In this document: in pieces, positions 34,791-47,286 of the stretch
Layout of the letters: each line of letters begins with the position of its first letter
How positions within the stretch are numbered: position 1 is the first letter of the stretch
Notes under the pieces: model-generated
Database searches by the model: none
The model's input: the letters and a program-made list of their open reading frames with translations, nothing else
What the model was told of the DNA's origin: nothing
Source: Artocarpus heterophyllus
Lineage: Eukaryota > Streptophyta > Magnoliopsida > Rosales > Moraceae
Assembly: GCA_025403435.1 (NCBI GenBank)
Contig: CM046345.1
Span: forward strand, 13,149,930-13,213,929
Direction: 5' to 3'
DNA length: 64,000 bases
Translations under genes and position numbers: made by a program

Positions 34791-36338
34791 CTAGGTTCCT
34801 TGCCATGGCAGCCTCTTTTTGGTAAAATTGTCATGAACCAGAAGTTTGTGTTTTTTCCCTTCAAGATGCTGCTTGAAAGAGTGCTCATCAATGCACCAAA
34901 TTCGACACAACTTGCAGTGCAATCTCTGCCAATCAGCTGGGGCATCTCCGTGGCCTCTTGCCGCGCTCAAGTTCTTCAATTTAAGAACCTTAGCCTTGTG
35001 CTTCCTTCCTTCCAAGTGCATCTTCAGCAAATCCTCATTCATGCATGGAATCTTGCAGACCTCGCACCACCGCCGTTGCCTGTTCGCCAATTCTTGCAGT
35101 TGAGCCTGGTGCTTCTGGCCATTCATGTGCTGCTCAAGATTGAAGTCACTTGAGCACTCCACATTGCAGAGCTTGCAGTGCAATCTATGATCTGTTGGAC
35201 TACTTTCAGACATTTGATCTTCATTAAAATTTCGCTGTTTTTCGAGTACTAGTGGAACTTGAAAGATGCTAGAAGGTTCTTTTCTTTTTGTTCCTGATAA
35301 AATAGTACTCGGGCTTGGATGCTCAAGTAATTCTTGAAGTTTAGCGTGGTGCTTTTAACTAATCAGGTGCTGCTCGATATTGAAGTCGCTTGAGTACACT
35401 AAATTGCAGAGCATGCAATGTATTTTATGATCATTTTGAGTGTTTTCAGGCATGGGATTTCCATGAAAAGATTGATACTTTTCAACTTGTGGTAGAGTTT
35501 GAAGGATAGTAGTACTAAATGGTTCTTTTCTCTTTGTTTCTGGTGTCATATTACTTCAACTTGGATGCTCTAAAATGGAAATGAGATTTGAAGATTGCAC
35601 CTGGTAGTAAAAATCATGGCATTCAATCACTTGATGCAAATCCCAAGTTGTAGAAAGACTAGCGTGTTTGGTTCGTAGATTTGAATCAAAGTTTGAACCA
35701 TTTAACTATCGTATATTTTCTCACAAAAATTTAAATTTTCGTTCAAACTTTCTGATCAACTTATGAACCAAACGGGTTTTCATTTCAACATCAAAAGAAT
35801 TCATCCTATTATGCAACATTGAGAAGATCCTCACACGGCAGTTCACTTTTAAAGAAATAAATGTAAAAGATGAAAATGTTATCAAGTGAGGCCTAATCAG
35901 TGACAGAGCTATGTTTTACTCAGCGGGACCTCAAGTTTCGAAAGTTTTCTTTTTAAAATTTTATTTATGCCCAAACTGAAGGATCAAAATCATAATTACT
36001 CCCCACTAAATAAAAACTATAATTGTGTTTCCGATTAATAATAGAGAATTTTAACTGTGCCCCAGCTATCTTGTTTTATATTTCATATTGTGCCATCATT
36101 GAAAAAAAATTTCTTGCTCTACCACTAGGCCTAATGGATTTAGAGAACATTGGCAATGATCAAGAATGAAGAAGCAATCTGTAAAAAAAAAAGGGGGAAA
36201 AATTACCTGCAAAGGGGTAAGATCTTTGAGCAAGTCATCATATGGTTTCAATTGTAATGCTAATTTCCTCCTATATGCCAGCTCCCTCTGGATTGCAAGC
36301 TCCACAGACATTGAATCTTGATCCCACATATCTGCCAT
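34791..36338 (-). pseudogene. C2H2/U1-type multi-zinc-finger gene with two in-frame stops
   Basis: Exon 1 (36338-36207, 44 codons) begins MADMWDQDSMSVELAIQREL, a typical N-terminal helix of plant U1-like zinc-finger proteins, and ends in phase 0 at a GTAATT donor. Exon 2 fits an acceptor at 35602-35601 (CTACCAG) and runs 35600-34791 in one frame, except for TGA at 35558-35556 and TAA at 35357-35355. The frame encodes four C-x2-C...H-x5-H fingers: one at about 35417-35345 (with the TAA inside it, where the next finger has Gln) and three in the terminal open part (Cys/His at residues 13/16/29/35, 50/53/66/72 and 100/103/116/122 counted from Met at 35213). Such proteins bind RNA or DNA in the nucleus. 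A truncated product could start at Met 35213. Alternatives: an allele-specific nonsense change, a sequence error, or splicing that skips the bad codons. Confidence 0.7.
35666..35773. repeat. Palindromic MITE inside the zinc-finger gene intron
   Basis: Left end GTTTGGTTCGTAGATTTGAA; the reverse complement of the right end is GTTTGGTTCATAAGTTGATC. It lies 66 bp upstream of the exon 2 acceptor on the transcribed strand and is non-coding. Confidence 0.6.
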
Positions 36339-37679
36339 TTCTTTTGCTTCTTACTAAGTTCTGCACTATTTTACATACTAATTTGGCATACAATTTTCAA
36401 GAATATTCTCATAAAACAACTTTTTTTATTTAATGTAAAATAATGACAAGAAAAAGGAAATGAAAAAATTATATCAAAACATTTTACTAAATGCAAAAAA
36501 AAAAGAAAAAGACCTTGCATTCAGTGCCTCTGGGCATGAGCTATAAATAACTTTTTTTTTCCCTGGAAAGACTAATAATTAATAGCATAAACAGCTGCCA
36601 ACACAACAATTATTGTTTACCAAAAGAGTGCCATAATAGTTAAAACTAAGATTGTTGAAGTAGAAAAATGTAATTTTTAGACAAGGAAGACGAATTACCC
36701 AAAAAAATGGAAAGAAAAGGATTACAAATACAAAGGCTTGCTTACTCTTCTGTAGATGATCAATGAACTACCATTAGAAATGAGGTTTTTGGGTCACTTT
36801 GTCTCTAGAGTTGAAGCAGAAAAACACATGTCTATGTGTGTGTGAGAGAGAGAGAGGTGTTTAAAGGCATGGCAAGATGACCGTTAAAGGGACAATAATC
36901 CAGTAAGGGACATTACTTCTGGGGATTTCTATAATTTACCTGTTTTTTCCTTCAATTTCAAAAAGATACCATTTATTTTGAAGTCTTGTATTTTCTGACG
37001 GAAAGTTCTTTTTTTTCAATCAAATTACAGTTAATAGATAAATTATAAATCGATATATTTTCTCCGTCATCGCTTGACTTTGACATACAAAGTACCCTTG
37101 AAACGAATGAAATACAAAAAATAAGAGAAAATAACCAAAAAAAAGGCAGAATAGCACAAAAAATTTTCTTCCCATTGAATAAAAAATCGATATATTATTA
37201 GACCTCTTTCACTATATTGAATAAAAAAAAAGATATTAAATTTGATGGTTCCTTAATTCAAATTCTGAAAAAAAAAAAGAAAAAAAGAGGAGATATCTTC
37301 AAGGACCGATATCTGGCTGTTTCTTTGAAAACCATAAACACTAATTCACAACCAAAAATCCTTTTTTCTTTTTTCTTTTGGTGTCTCTGCCGTTGTGTTT
37401 TTGTTTGAGACAAAATAAGAAAAAAAGCAAATTAATCTCATAACAAGACCAAAATCTCAAGAAAACTGCTTTTATTTCATCATCAAAACTGAATATACAT
37501 TTTGTACTTTTATTGAATGATGAATGGACTGTATACAATAAGAATGGCCAGCAACATCTGCTGCTTTAATTTTGTATGTAACTATGTATAAACTTGAACA
37601 TCTAAGCACTATGGAGATCTCAAAAAAAAAAAAAAAAAGATTAAAAATAAAAAAATCTTAAAAATCCTTATAATGATCA
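36339..37679. other. Promoter side of the zinc-finger gene and 3' side of the receptor kinase
   Basis: 36339-36870 is the probable 5' leader/promoter of the zinc-finger gene (GA run at 36844-36856). 37440-37679 is the likely 3' UTR of the receptor kinase. A-rich runs near 37270-37287 and 37622-37638. No other gene seen. Confidence 0.45.
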
Positions 37680-40600
37680 TTACAATAGAGGAGGAGAGCC
37701 ACAATTAGAATTGAAATCCTCTTGGCCTTTGGACACAATCTTCACAAGCATAGCCAAAACCTCCTTCATGTTAGGCCTAGCCTGAGGATTCTCAGCTGTG
37801 CACTTTATGCCAATCCTCAGCAACTCACACATCTCCTCTACCCCCTCAAGCGAAAACATCCCGGATCCCATCACCGACACTGGAATCACCGCCCTACTGA
37901 ACCCTCCGTGGCCGCTCCCCATCACCCGCTTGGCCCATTCCACCAAGCACTCCTCCCCTCCATCCACTGCCCGCCTTCCTGTGGCCAACTCCATCGCCAA
38001 CACGCCATAACTATACACGTCGCCTTTTGTTGTGGCCTGCCATGTCTGGCCATACTCGGGCGCCACATATCCAATAGTTCCGGCCACCATTGTGCTGACA
38101 TGGCTGTCACCAACGTCTACAAATCTCGCCAGGCCAAAGTCGGTGACCCTGGCCTTGCCAGTCTTGTCAAGCAGAACATTGCTCGCCTTCACATCACGAT
38201 GGACTATTGAGGGGCAACATTCATGGTGAAGAAAAACCAAGGCTCTGGCTACATCAATGGCGGCGTCTATTCTTCTTTTCCATGTTAGTCTTGTCCTGTT
38301 CGGTATTAGGTCTTCTAAGCTTCCTCCTTCCATGTATTCATAGACAAGAATCTTCTCTAATCCATTTAGACACCAACCATAGAGTGTGACAAGGTTTGGA
38401 TGAGGCCAACCAAAGCCATTCCCACTTAGTACCTCCATTTCAGCTCGGAACTCCTTTTCGCCTTCTAGTCCATCTCTCTGCAGCTTCTTCACCGCCACTT
38501 CTCTCCCATCTGGGAGCATTCCTCGGTAGACTGTTCCAAACCCGCCCTTTCCAATGATCCTGCTCTCTGAAAAGTTGCCTGTGGCTTTCAAGATGTCGGC
38601 ATGTGTGAAAGCTGTTTTATCTAGGCGAATGACCTTAACAGCGCCTGAAAACCATGGGGACGAACAGCCTGAGCTTGAGGCGAGTTCACAGTCGTGTTTT
38701 GGGTCTGGCAACAGATACCCTTCTGCCTCAACAGGACCTTTTTTCGCTGAGCAGCATATCAATGACACAACTCCACATATTAAGAAAGACAAAACTACGG
38801 CTAGGAAGACCAAGAATGGAGACGACTTTGCAGCCTCTTTGGTCTCTTCGTTTGTCTTGTTTGAAGAATTCGAGGAGTCTCCAATGAACTTTGGAAGCTC
38901 CAAGAGTGGATTCCCAAGGTAAGAATCCATCTCAAAAGTTGCCAATTGCCCAGTAGCAGGAACTATACCAGTGATGAGAGGATTGTATGAAATATTGAAC
39001 TTGTTTAGCTCAGTCAAGTTGTTCAAACTAGTTGGGAAGTCACCAGAGAAGTTGTTATAGGACAAATCAAGATTCAGCAAGCACTTGAGATCCCCTATCT
39101 CTTCAGGAATTTCACCAGAAAAGTTGTTCCTAGTGATGTTCAAAACCATAAGTTGCAAATTCCCAATCTCCTTGGGGAGTTTCCCATTCAGCTGGTTACA
39201 ACCGAAATGCAACATACTGAAATTTTGCATTTTACTGATATTAGAAGAGACTTCACCAGTCAATTGATTCCCACTCAGTTGAACGTAGCCAGAAACTTGA
39301 AATATTCTAACCGTTGAACCAGCAACACAAATAGGGTAAATTCCAACACCCTTGAGCAATCTATCCCACATGCTTCTACAAGTCTTCCTTGTAAGTATAG
39401 TGTAGGCAAAACTAAATGGAGGGTAGTCTGCTGGGATCCACCTCATCATAGTCAAACACTCCCCAGAGCCGGCGATGATCCTGTCAGTCTTTCGGTTATT
39501 CAGTTCAAAAGTTGGGGCGGGATAATTACCTATGTTGGTCAGTTCAGGAGGCATCTCCCCGGAGAGGTTGTTGTTGGCAAGGTTAAGCCACAACAAGCTA
39601 GAGCAGTTTCCCAACTCTTTGGGGATTTGGCCTGTGAGTGAATTGTTTGCAAGCATCAACCACAAGAGATAGTTTAGCTTTCCAAAAGTGGATGGGATTG
39701 ACCCACTTAGGCTGTTGAATGAGAGGTCCAATGCTTGAAGTTTTGGACAGTTTCCATACTCAATTGGGATTGTGCCATTGAACTGATTGTGGGCAAGGAA
39801 TAAGAGTTCCAAGCTTGGCATTTCTGATATCTCAACTGGTAAAGGACCTGAGAAGTTGTTGAAACTAAGGTCTAATCTTGTGACATTAGGCAGGCTTAGA
39901 ATTCCTGAAGTTTTTATCCCGCCTTTGTAATTGTTGCTATGCAAAACCAGAAACTTGACTTGCTTAAATTTTCCGAAAATTTCCTGTATGTCCCCTCCAA
40001 ATCTGTTCTTGCTCAAGTCCAAGAAGGCCAATCTTTTCAAGTCCAAAAGGGTTTCTGGAATGTTGCGAGAAAACTTGTTGTCACCCAAGAACAGAGCTTC
40101 TAGGCTTGAAATGGTCCCGATCTCGGGCGGGATTTGTCCAGTGAAATTGTTTCCCCACAGATGCAAAATGACCAAATTCTGGCAGCTAGAAATCTCCCCT
40201 GGCACCTCGCCCTCAAACTTATTCTCCGAGAGGTCTAGAACCTGCAAGCTACAATTTGGAGCGAAGATGGAACTCAAAAGGTTCCCGGTGAGGGAGTTTT
40301 CGGAGACTGAAAACTCGAGGAGCCGCGAAAAGCCCTCCCATAGCTCCCCACTAAACTTGTTTGAGCTCAAATCCAGGTACTTCAAATTCAAGCACCCATC
40401 AAAGGACTTGTCAATGCCGCCGGTGAAGTTGTTCGAGGACAAATTTGCAACGACTAGCTTGCCACAAATCGATGGAAAAGTGGACTGAATTTCTCCCCTA
40501 AGCCTGTTAACAGCCAAATCAAGCACTTCCAACTGGTCCAACCCAGTTAAATTGAACTCGCCTTCAATAATGTTGTGGGAGAGATTGAGGTGTTTGAGGC

Positions 40601-41303
40601 TCCAGGCGCGGCGCAAATCCTCGGGAATCTCCCCTCCGAGTGTGTTCTCGGAGAGGTCGAGATGCGTCAGGGCAGTGAGAGATGAGAAGTTGGTGAATAT
40701 GGGACCAGTTATGGAGCTCTCACCGAGAGAAATCCCAGAAACTCTGCTGTTGTTTTCAGTGCAAGTTATTCCTGGCCATTGACATGGATTTGAGTTCTGC
40801 AAATTCCACTCTGAATATCTCCCTTGATTCACTTGGTTGTGCTCTTGGAGAAACTCTTTCAGTTCTATAAGAACTTCTCTGTCTGTTTCAATAGAATCTC
40901 CTGTTGAAACACCACCTGCAAGAGAGAGAAAAGAAAGAAAGAAAATTTTGAGTCAAAACAGAACAGAAAAAATCTTCCTCGAGAAACACCCACAAAATAT
41001 ATATATCTAATAACCAAACAGCTTTTTGAGAAATGCCAAGAAGGATTAAAAAGGAAACGTAAACAATGAAAATAAATATACCCAATTGGCCATGAACGTT
41101 TTGAGAAAGGTTTGAGCTTGAAAAACACAGAAATTAAAAAAAAAAAAAAACTTTTTTTTTTGGAGTCATGGGTTTTGATTGGTACCTGTAACAACGAATG
41201 AGAAGGAGAAAAAGAATAATAACAGGACCACCATTAACAAGGAATCACTGCTTTTCTCATTAGACATAGAATGGTTTTGCCAAGCTTTTCTGGGTTTGAT
41301 CAT
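37680..41303 (-). CDS. NILR1: LRR receptor-like Ser/Thr kinase, NILR1-like (At1g74360 type)
   Basis: Exon 1 is 41303-41186 and exon 2 is 40915-37680; the intron has GTACC...TTGCAG borders and the join keeps frame, giving 1117 residues (1105 if the second ATG at 41267 is used). The N-terminus has a signal-peptide core (LLMVVLLLFFFSFSFVV). The ectodomain has a CQWPGITC cap and more than twenty leucine-rich repeats. An island (about residues 500-570 from the 41267 start, starting GECLTMMRWIP) interrupts the repeats, as in BRI1-like subfamily X. A transmembrane helix follows at about 725-748, then an RD-type kinase: GKGGFGTVYRG, VAVKKL, IVHRDVKASN, VTDFGLARF, VAPEYGQ. The sequence follows Arabidopsis At1g74360 closely throughout; that protein (NILR1) perceives nematode-derived signals at the plasma membrane and triggers immunity. 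All kinase residues are present, so it should be active. Orthology is likely but not proven by synteny. Confidence 0.95.
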
Positions 41304-41340
41304 TTTCTTCTTCTTCTTCTTCTTCTTCTTCCTCCACTTT
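41304..41340 (-). promoter_or_regulatory. GAA-repeat leader abutting the receptor kinase start
   Basis: A TTC run at 41306-41330 (GAA on the sense strand) lies directly upstream of the ATG at 41303. That ATG has A at -3, while the in-frame ATG at 41267 has T at -3, favouring the upstream start by context. Confidence 0.6.
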
Positions 41341-44300
41341 TTCTCCTTCTTCTTAATTCTGCAAAAGATTTTTTTTTTTTTCTCTTCCTTTCTTTTTCTT
41401 TGTTTGCTCAGCTGCTAAACTTTTTCCATGAAGAACAAAATTGGCTAAAAAAAAAAAAAAAAGAATAAAAGAATGACTCTGAATATTCAAAATATGACAA
41501 ACTCTTTCTAACCAAATGGTTCTCAACTTTTCTTTGCCTTGTTCTCTTTTTTTTTTTTCTTTTGTTGTGAAATGAAAAAATTGAAAAAAAAAAAAAGAAA
41601 AGTCAGTAAAAAGAAGTGATTTATTTTTTGGAGAAAATAAGATTAAAATTGTTGCTTAACAGTGTCTACCTCTTACTTCTGTTCCTAACCAATATAATTA
41701 GTAAGGAGAAGAAGAACGAGGATGTTTGAGTAGAATATGGGCCGGTCGAGCCGCCCATATTGACCGGTTGCTCGAACCGGTTTGGCGTTTTGACCCGGAG
41801 AAAAAATAGTGTTTGTCTAGTCTATGCATTTCACGTTGATTTTGGAATTCTAGAAAAAGATTAATCTGCCAACGGCTTTTTTGAAGAATATTTATTTTTA
41901 CAGTCCTGGTTTTTTATTTTTATTTTATTTATTTCAATCTTGCTTAAAATTACGATTCTAGTGTTTGTTTTCAAAGAGATGTTGTAAAAGCGTAAAGAAA
42001 AATTTAAAAAGAAAAATGCCTAATTCAAATTCCATGTTGAATTTAGTGTTATTTTATCTGCAATCAATTATTTTATGTAACATGATGTAAATATTACAAA
42101 GTTTATAAATATTAGTGCCCTTTTAATGGTGGGATATCGTTAGTGTCCTTTTTTTTTTTGGGAATTTATACTTAATAATATTGTGCAGAAATTTATTCGT
42201 ATTTTAATGATCTTAATAATTCTTGGTTTTGCTTTAGTCAAAGAAAAAGAAAAAACCATATAGAAATAAGTGGAGAAAGGTTAGGATATATTTTCATACG
42301 TTATGAAAAAATTCTCATAAATTTAAATGAAAAAAAATACAAGATCCAATATGAATACCCTCATCAATAAGAATGGAGACAGTTAAATTAAAATGTGATT
42401 GTGCTTGAGCAAAATTCGATGAAAAGCCGGTGTTTGGGAGAAGAGTTCAAACTAAGAGTTAAAGAGTGTTTGGCAAAACCAATTCTAAGGAAAACTTTTA
42501 ATTGTTATAGTGTAAAGCTTTCATATGCTAATATTTAGAAAAAAGTGAGTTCAGTGTAAAGCTCTCACATTTTATAATTTTTAGTATATAAGTTTTAGTT
42601 CTAATCATGTTTTTCAAGCATTAGCACTCAAATGCTGTAGTATTTGAGAGGTACTATAGTTCATTTTTATATTATATTATATTATATTATATGAGAATTT
42701 TATACTGTTTATGTTTTTAAAAAATGCTAAATAAATTTAGAGGAAAAAAAAAAGTCTTGCTGGTATTATCGGTTGGTAAATTTTGTCATAGGATCCATGG
42801 GAAAGTACGGACAAAAAGAAAAGGAATATCTAGGAAAATTCCAAAAGGCCCACATGTGGCTTTGGAATTCAATGGAAAAAGTTTCACATATTTGTGGCTT
42901 TCATACCTAAAACCAGATTGAAGAAATTTCCGCCAAAGCTTATAAACTTTGAAATTTCTGCAAAGGCTAAACATTGGTTGGCTTTTTTTTTTTTTTCCAA
43001 CAAGTACTGGAACTGTGGATGAAAGTTAGAATATTCATCTTGGGGTGTATTTTAATTTGTACATGTAAAATTGGCAAACACGTTTTTTTTTTTTGTTTTC
43101 AAGAAAAATTCTACCAAGTTATTTCTTTTTTTAACCTTTTTCTTATCACAATATTTTTTATGTGCTGGTGATATATATATATTTTTTTACAGTTTGAAGC
43201 TAGTAATTAAAAACTGAATTTACATTTAGATTACATCTAGAGATATATCTCTTGGCATGATTTTGTTACTTTGACTTAGAAAATATTAATTTATCTTGTG
43301 TTTAATAAGTCGGTTATAACAAATTAGTTTAAACTAAATAAAGCTCTCAATAGTTATAACAACAAGCAAAAAAGCTACAGCAATATAAAGCTCTGATATA
43401 TTTGGTACTATGTTTCCAACCAATTGAGGTTTAAACTAAGGTTTTCAGACACTTTATAGTTAATGCACATAGAAGGCCAGTACCATTTTGTTCCTTGCGT
43501 TACAAGTAAGTTTAGATTTGTTAAGGATCAAAAAAGTGCGGCTAAAAAGACCTGGGTTTTTATGCTGAATTGCAATGCAAGTTATTAGTTTTCTTCCAAT
43601 AATTTGCTATTCATGACTCTCTTTTCCAAATAATTTTCTATTTTCAAAAGGCTTCCAGTCATAGGTCCTAAAACATAGTCAACTCAAGACCGCTAATATT
43701 ACTTTTTCCCCCCTACTTTTTATCTTTTTTTTTTTTCCCCAAATGGCCAATTGTTTGATTAAGACGACAAAGACCTTATTTTTTTTTGAAGGAAAAATAA
43801 AAAAAAAAATTTCAAAAAAAAATGCTTATCACATTTATCAGAATCATGGCTGCCCTATAACTACTAAAATAATGTCCATTGATTAAGCATTATAATTCAT
43901 CTTTCCTTCAAAGAAAACAAATAATGTTTTTAATTACGTAATGAAATAGTTGATGGAGTTAAATGGATTTCTAAGCGGCCTTAGTACAATTTGAATTTTC
44001 CAAAGGCTACCGTAAATTACAAAATGCCCATTATGCCTGTTAGTCGTGGGGCCCCACTGAGTATTTTTGTTTTTCAAAGTCACCTTTAAAAATTTGTTTT
44101 TTCACTTCAAAATAATAATTATTTTTTAGTACAGTCCTCATTGAGATATGATTTTTTTTTTTTTTTTTCATATTCGTCCTGATTGAACCGTACACGGTAC
44201 ACTTTTTTATTTTTTCTTGTATGCATCGTGAAAAAAAAAAAAAAATTATACCCCTTGCTTGTTGAAGTAGAAGTCTGGCTATTAGTTTGTCTAATCAAGG

Positions 44301-45622
44301 AATACACTCACATATATATACATTATACATATGGATTTTTTCTACTGTCCTCACTGATACTATACGTCCACTATAATATATATAGCATGAGAAATGCAAA
44401 ATGAAAGTAATGTAATGGAATACAGACATTATTTTAATGTAACATAACTGTTAATTTACATAACACGATCATTAGAAAAGTGTAACACCAAGAAATTCGA
44501 TTATGGAAAACTATTGTTACACTTTTAATTTAGTTATTTAACGTAACACGGACATCAGAACAATGAAATGATAGTTAAACATGCATCAATTTCTTGGTCT
44601 TGTACATTTTCAATTGAGTGCTCTCTTAAATAACTGTTATGCTACAATTCTTATTCTATATACTATAATGAATGTATAGTCCTTTTTGAGGACCGTAAAA
44701 ACATCATATATATATATATATATATACACATCATATATATATATATACACACACATATGATGTGTATATATACACTCGAACGCAGGCATATCCCACATGA
44801 TATATAATTACTGTGTATCGAACAACTACCTAGTACAACGTTCCCCATTAATTGTCTACCAATTACCATCTACTCTTTTAAATGTTGTATTAAACCACAA
44901 GTCATCATAGCTAATTCCATAAATTTTTTTTAGGGAATTCAGTAGCTACGCAATTAAGTAGCTACTTAATTCTATACGATCATATTTAATTTGCCAACAT
45001 CTTTAATCAATATTTTACCTTCCAATCGGGGAAATACATTTTTTATTTCATTAAAAAAGGAAAGAAAAGAAAAGTCCAGTTTTGATGAAGTTGCAATTAC
45101 ATGAATTGTGGTCTGTATAGCTCAAATTAGGGCTCATATATGAAGAGCAAATTAGAAAAATCTAGAGAAATACATCTCTAAAAAGGTGCGTCCTCTTCTA
45201 TAGGTTTACGCCATTCTCTTGCAATTCCGCCTGCCCTCTTAATTTGGAATACATTATCCCATTTTCAGGAAAAAAAAAAGAATTTATTATTAAGTAAATC
45301 AGAATCTTTGGCCGCCCTACATATGGCACGGCTAGAAAAATCAACCATTGAAATATATTTAATTAAGATATGTCTTTTACAATTCAAAGGCATTCTTGTG
45401 TCATGCTAAATAAATAAATGGGTTCCCCGTGAATGAAATAAAATAAAATATTCTAATACATTATCATTCGAAATAGCCAATAATACTACTAACTAAATGA
45501 CAATCAGATTCATCATGTTATTAGGGCAAATGCACAAGCATCAAGCATATGCATGAATGCGACATAGCGTCTCTTGACTTTTGTCTTTGTTTTTGTTTTT
45601 TGTTTTTGTGATTTTAAAAGCC

Positions 45623-45656
<34 letters not shown>

Positions 45657-46411
45657 TATGTCTAACAGAGAGGAGATATTCTTCACATTATTCTTTCTTT
45701 CTTTTTTTGTTATTAATACATTCGGTATACTTTATTTCCAAAAAAAATTCATTATTAATTTTGTTGCTTAAAAATAACACAGTGAAAATTACAAGACACT
45801 CATGTTAGCTTTGTTATTTGAAATTTATGTGAACTACACTTCTTTATTTAGTTTGTATTATTGCCATATATTTACGTATATCATAATTGGGTATCGATAG
45901 GGGAAAACTAGATCAATAAACAGTAAATATCTTCAAAGATGATGCTAAGAATTAGACTTTTGACACACTAATTCTATATTACCAAGAGAAAATAAAATCA
46001 CGGAAAAAAAAAAGAGTAAGCAAGAACATACAAATTTAATCACCCTTAGTCTGAGAGCTATGACAACTTTTAGTCGTAGTAGAAAATTCATTATAATGAA
46101 AAAAGTTTACAAAAGAAAATCACATATCTCACATGTTTGTGTTTTCTCTAATCCCTAAGACGAATATTCCATTAAATGTAAGAAACTAAGTGCAATGGAA
46201 TTCTATAAATGTCTCTATACTACTTTTAACGAGAAATATTGTCACACTCCTAGGAAGGAAACGAGACTTCTCGCTGTCCTTCTAACCCCAGGACGACCTT
46301 ATAGTAAAGGTTGATCCTTAGTTTGTAATTCTTCGCATAGGCCTAGAAAATTAGGCTTTACAACCTAGCAGATAAAATGCATATGATGACCATGACTTTC
46401 AAAGTTAGATC
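41341..46411. other. Upstream region of the receptor kinase and intergenic DNA
   Basis: 41341-42000 is the likely promoter, with T/A runs. MITE-like copies of the AAAGCTCTCACAT family occur at about 42465-42625 and 43305-43450. An ATATT pentamer run lies at about 42668-42692, TA runs at 44706-44747 and 45625-45650, and a perfect hairpin at 44719-44772. A dispersed repeat shared with 13765-13960 is at about 46015-46170. No gene recognised; short ORFs track simple repeats. Confidence 0.45.
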
Positions 46412-46435
46412 ACACACTACTACAAACTATGGATT

Positions 46436-46792
46436 CCACGACGGTCAAAAAACCGACGTGAAAGCTTCGGTCGTGGTACAACGTAGAGTTTTCACGACTG
46501 TTTTTTGCCATCGTGTAATACAAAAATTGGCGCGAGGAGAGGTAAAATAGGGTGGGATTTCACGACGGTTTCACAAAAAACCATCGTGGAAAGTGGGGAT
46601 TCCACGACGGTTTTTTGTGAAACCATTGTGGAAAGGGGGGATTCCATGATGGTTTCGTGAAAAACCATTGTGGAACCCCCCCTTTCCACGACGGTTTCAC
46701 AAAAAACCGTCGTGAAATCCCCCCCTTTCCACGACGGTTTTTTGTGAAACCGTCGTGGAAAATTGGTATTCCCCCCAAAAAAAATTTGCCAA
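46436..46792. repeat. Left subterminal CACTA repeats (CCACGACGG hairpins)
   Basis: The motif CCACGACGGTTTTTTGTGAA and its complement alternate in head-to-head pairs so that adjacent units form long stems; some copies carry ACCATTGTGG or ACCATCGTGG variants. These match subterminal transposase-binding repeats in position and density. Confidence 0.85.
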
Positions 46793-47286
46793 AATTTTGT
46801 TTTCCCATGGGATGGCCAGTCTCGTGCGTTATCCATTACAACAAGGCCCTGATTGCATACAAAAATTAGAGTATATTGAAATTTCTAGGTATTTATAAGA
46901 TCATTTATATTTGAGCTATTTTCAGCAATTGTTTATCTACTATCTCCATCTATCTATCTAAAGAGCACCTACCTATTTACAAATTGTATCCACTCTAATC
47001 TAACTTCATGTATATCCATATGTATATACCACTTGTAATTATATCTAGCATGAAACGTAGAATAAAAAAACCATATTCTACATTTTCTTGTTGTCTTGGA
47101 CACTTACGTTTGGAATACAATGTTCCGTTCGGTCGGTTTGTGACACCGCTTTCCGCTTGAAGCTTCTAATCATTAAGTGCCCTAATAATGTGTCATTTTT
47201 AAATGAATTAATAGACAATACAAATATATGGGACTAAAAACATTTAATTTAAATTTACAAGAGAATATTAATACTTACAATCTCGT

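Noticed and set aside
38554..38922. ORFs antisense to the receptor kinase and other long antisense ORFs (e.g. 39931-40488)
   Set aside because: Shadow frames opposite a strongly conserved coding exon.
37680..40832. Receptor kinase as a 1050-codon single-exon gene
   Set aside because: The apparent first codon is GTG within exon 2; a clear acceptor at 40916 and an upstream exon with signal peptide complete the gene.
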